Assembly: GCF_044923475.1 (NCBI RefSeq)
Contig: NZ_CP137338.1
Coordinates: forward strand, 4,960,001 to 5,024,000
DNA length: 64,000 nt
Source of the DNA: JAAURS01 sp044923475
Lineage (GTDB): Bacteria; Cyanobacteriota; Cyanobacteriia; Thermosynechococcales; Thermosynechococcaceae
Reading direction: 5' to 3'
Both the position numbers and the translations under genes were made by a program. Positions 63,801-64,000 of the stretch are shown here, one piece after another. Position 1 is the first letter of the stretch. Each line of letters begins with the position of its first letter. The notes under the pieces are model-generated. The model ran no database searches, had not been told where the DNA came from, and worked only from the letters and a program-made list of their open reading frames with translations.

Positions 63801-64000
63801 GCCATCAGCAGGCAGGCGGGTCTCTTGGGTTTTGACGGTTAGCGATGCGGGCGAACCGCTCAGTTCTATCACCGTCGTTGCCAGAATTTGCGCTTCGCCC
63901 GCGCGACGAAGGGTTAGGGTATTTTCCCCTTCGCTCAAGGTAATGCCGTACCAAGTTTCCGTGACTCGGCCTGTCGTGCTATTGGTCTCAGTGCGACCGA
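60828..64000 (-). CDS. large outer-membrane beta-barrel protein (5' partial)
   Basis: The frame remains open to the window edge (ETWYGITLSEGENTLTL precedes any start), so the N-terminus is missing. The visible part (over 1,050 residues) starts with an Ig-like domain (ASLTVKTQETRLPADGRS, ANVEGEILDRRGN). The rest is mainly amphipathic beta strands with alternating aromatic and polar residues (YRFDYRWDVVAEGRVIKG, PDLRLAAGYAWGS) as in outer-membrane barrels of some 20-30 strands. The end, with FSGFKFLKKPAPKVDKATATPTAEP, is a proline/threonine tail. It is similar in design to exporter-like barrels that partner large surface repeat proteins; function is inferred from context only. Confidence 0.75.
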   Translation of the reverse strand, partial: GRTETNSTTGRVTETWYGITLSEGENTLTLRRAGEAQILATTVIELSGSPASLTVKTQETRLPADGRSVANVEGEILDRRGNRSNWNAMVTLEASAGEFLGVDAQPDIPGFQVEAQNGTFSAQLQAAITSQFVRIRAATNNLEAFYQFQLSTMMRPAPLMTGVVDLRLGGRGTNFYDRYQDFLPLQGGEKTVFTAKGAAFGTASVGDWLITGAFNSDRPLNEGADGTSGLFRTVKPSEQQYSIFGDESTSTRTTPSQDSLFLKVERTSPVQYASNDSFMWGDYNTAEFATTAQKFTAIGRGLHGFKANYNLGNLQLSALYSNTAQGFQRDSIAPDGTSGFYFLSRRPILDGSEVIFLELEELNRPGTVVEVRPQQRGVDYTIDYDRGSILFREPILRTETDANGNVLVRKIVATYQYDSSSGNTSIYGGRARYHFSRVPGKESWLGGTYWQENQGARNFELYGADAQISLGTQGRIIAEYAHSSNRAENLASSVSGSAYRLEATGRLLKDKVNVRAFFSRADTGFANQATTSFVAGQTRYGVEGIGNLSPKTRLRFFYDREDNIGIAPLALNTLDRLLNPGSNPTPGEKQDNSLTTILAGVEHQIGKATLGLSYIHRDRVDRAPAVDVKTVSDRLEAKIAYALRDNLRIHALTQFDLSGSDPIYTNRSLLGLTWDINSHVSMSLNQHFLRGGQYGDRALTTLDTKVKYDLTKNTKLTGQFSLLGDPSGMTGQGTAGISHRWIVTPGLSMDLAYEYVMGQFSKRTAAGNQFSQPYAVGSGASALGLESGHNFSVGLNYTSNPDLKASLQYQYRTSSSGTNSVLRGDLFGKITPSLSGLVRYQQGGAANQLLGMLGDTIDLKVGLAYRNPKNDRFNGLFAYQFRQNPATTPETILLGRGTGSTDHTLSAEGIYAPNWQWELYGKVGYRQSTSYLASDLVSTNALLLGQLRATYRFDYRWDVVAEGRVIKGLTTGDTEFGATAEVGYYVTPDLRLAAGYAWGSVSNAGFDNARSNSGPYLGVTVKLDQLFSGFKFLKKPAPKVDKATATPTAEPQESPS

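Noticed and set aside
1..64000. tRNA, rRNA, CRISPR and riboswitch search by eye in the gaps
   Set aside because: No cloverleaf with a TTCRANY loop, no rRNA block and no direct-repeat array was recognised; a covariance-model scan would be needed for a firm negative.

Overview
The window is cyanobacterial. From about 7.9 kb onward the palindrome GCGATCGC (HIP1), typical of cyanobacterial genomes, recurs throughout. The gene content agrees: a chlorophyll-pathway methyltransferase (ChlM), a CPP1-like chaperone, a VTE5-type phytol kinase homologue and, most diagnostic, a DNA polymerase III alpha subunit that ends in an N-terminal split intein. I cannot name the genus from sequence alone. I recognised no tRNA, rRNA or CRISPR array.

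1-7.9 kb: an AT-rich surface-polysaccharide island in which I see no GCGATCGC. It starts inside an ISL3-family insertion sequence whose transposase is split between two frames at an A7 slip site. Two GT4-type glycosyltransferases, a Wzy-like membrane polymerase and a secreted right-handed beta-helix protein follow. Gaps between them hold a decayed, inverted second ISL3 right end, two short inverted-repeat elements and a probable transposase remnant. The composition changes to that of the host inside the second glycosyltransferase.

7.9-15.6 kb: a Crp/Fnr regulator, a PLP decarboxylase of the Orn/Lys/Arg family, type 2 isopentenyl-diphosphate isomerase (fni), dnaE-N with its split intein, sbcD, and an unrecognised 37-residue one-helix membrane peptide followed by a clear terminator. 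15.6-19.7 kb is a second AT-rich, HIP1-free block holding an FHA/PAS/GAF histidine kinase and its response regulator.

19.7-34.3 kb: mostly housekeeping. It holds a Peripla_BP_6 solute-binding lipoprotein, cobM, lgt, a phytase-like lipoprotein, lepB, ilvD, a class A penicillin-binding protein, tyrS, a CheY-like regulator, a CYTH protein, a Ser/Thr kinase and a neighbouring FHA protein. 34.4-36.2 kb: an antitoxin, a frameshifted VapC toxin and chlM.

36.4-49 kb: signalling and surface genes. A tandem PA14 protein is followed by a two-gene unit that pairs a membrane class III nucleotide cyclase with an MscS channel carrying a C-terminal cyclic-nucleotide-binding-like domain, one base apart. pfkA and a phytol-kinase-family gene follow. 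Next comes a minus-strand series CheB, CheR-PAS and PAS-GGDEF-EAL, which looks like a chemosensory fusion protein split into parts and joined to c-di-GMP turnover.

49-64 kb: a small secreted protein, an M48 peptidase, a conserved hypothetical protein, a CPP1-like protein with unusual small upstream ORFs, a GT2 glycosyltransferase and gatA. Last is a large surface pair on the minus strand: an outer-membrane beta-barrel protein whose start lies beyond the window, and a protein of about 1,809 residues built from DUF11-type modules, most with a conserved cysteine pair.
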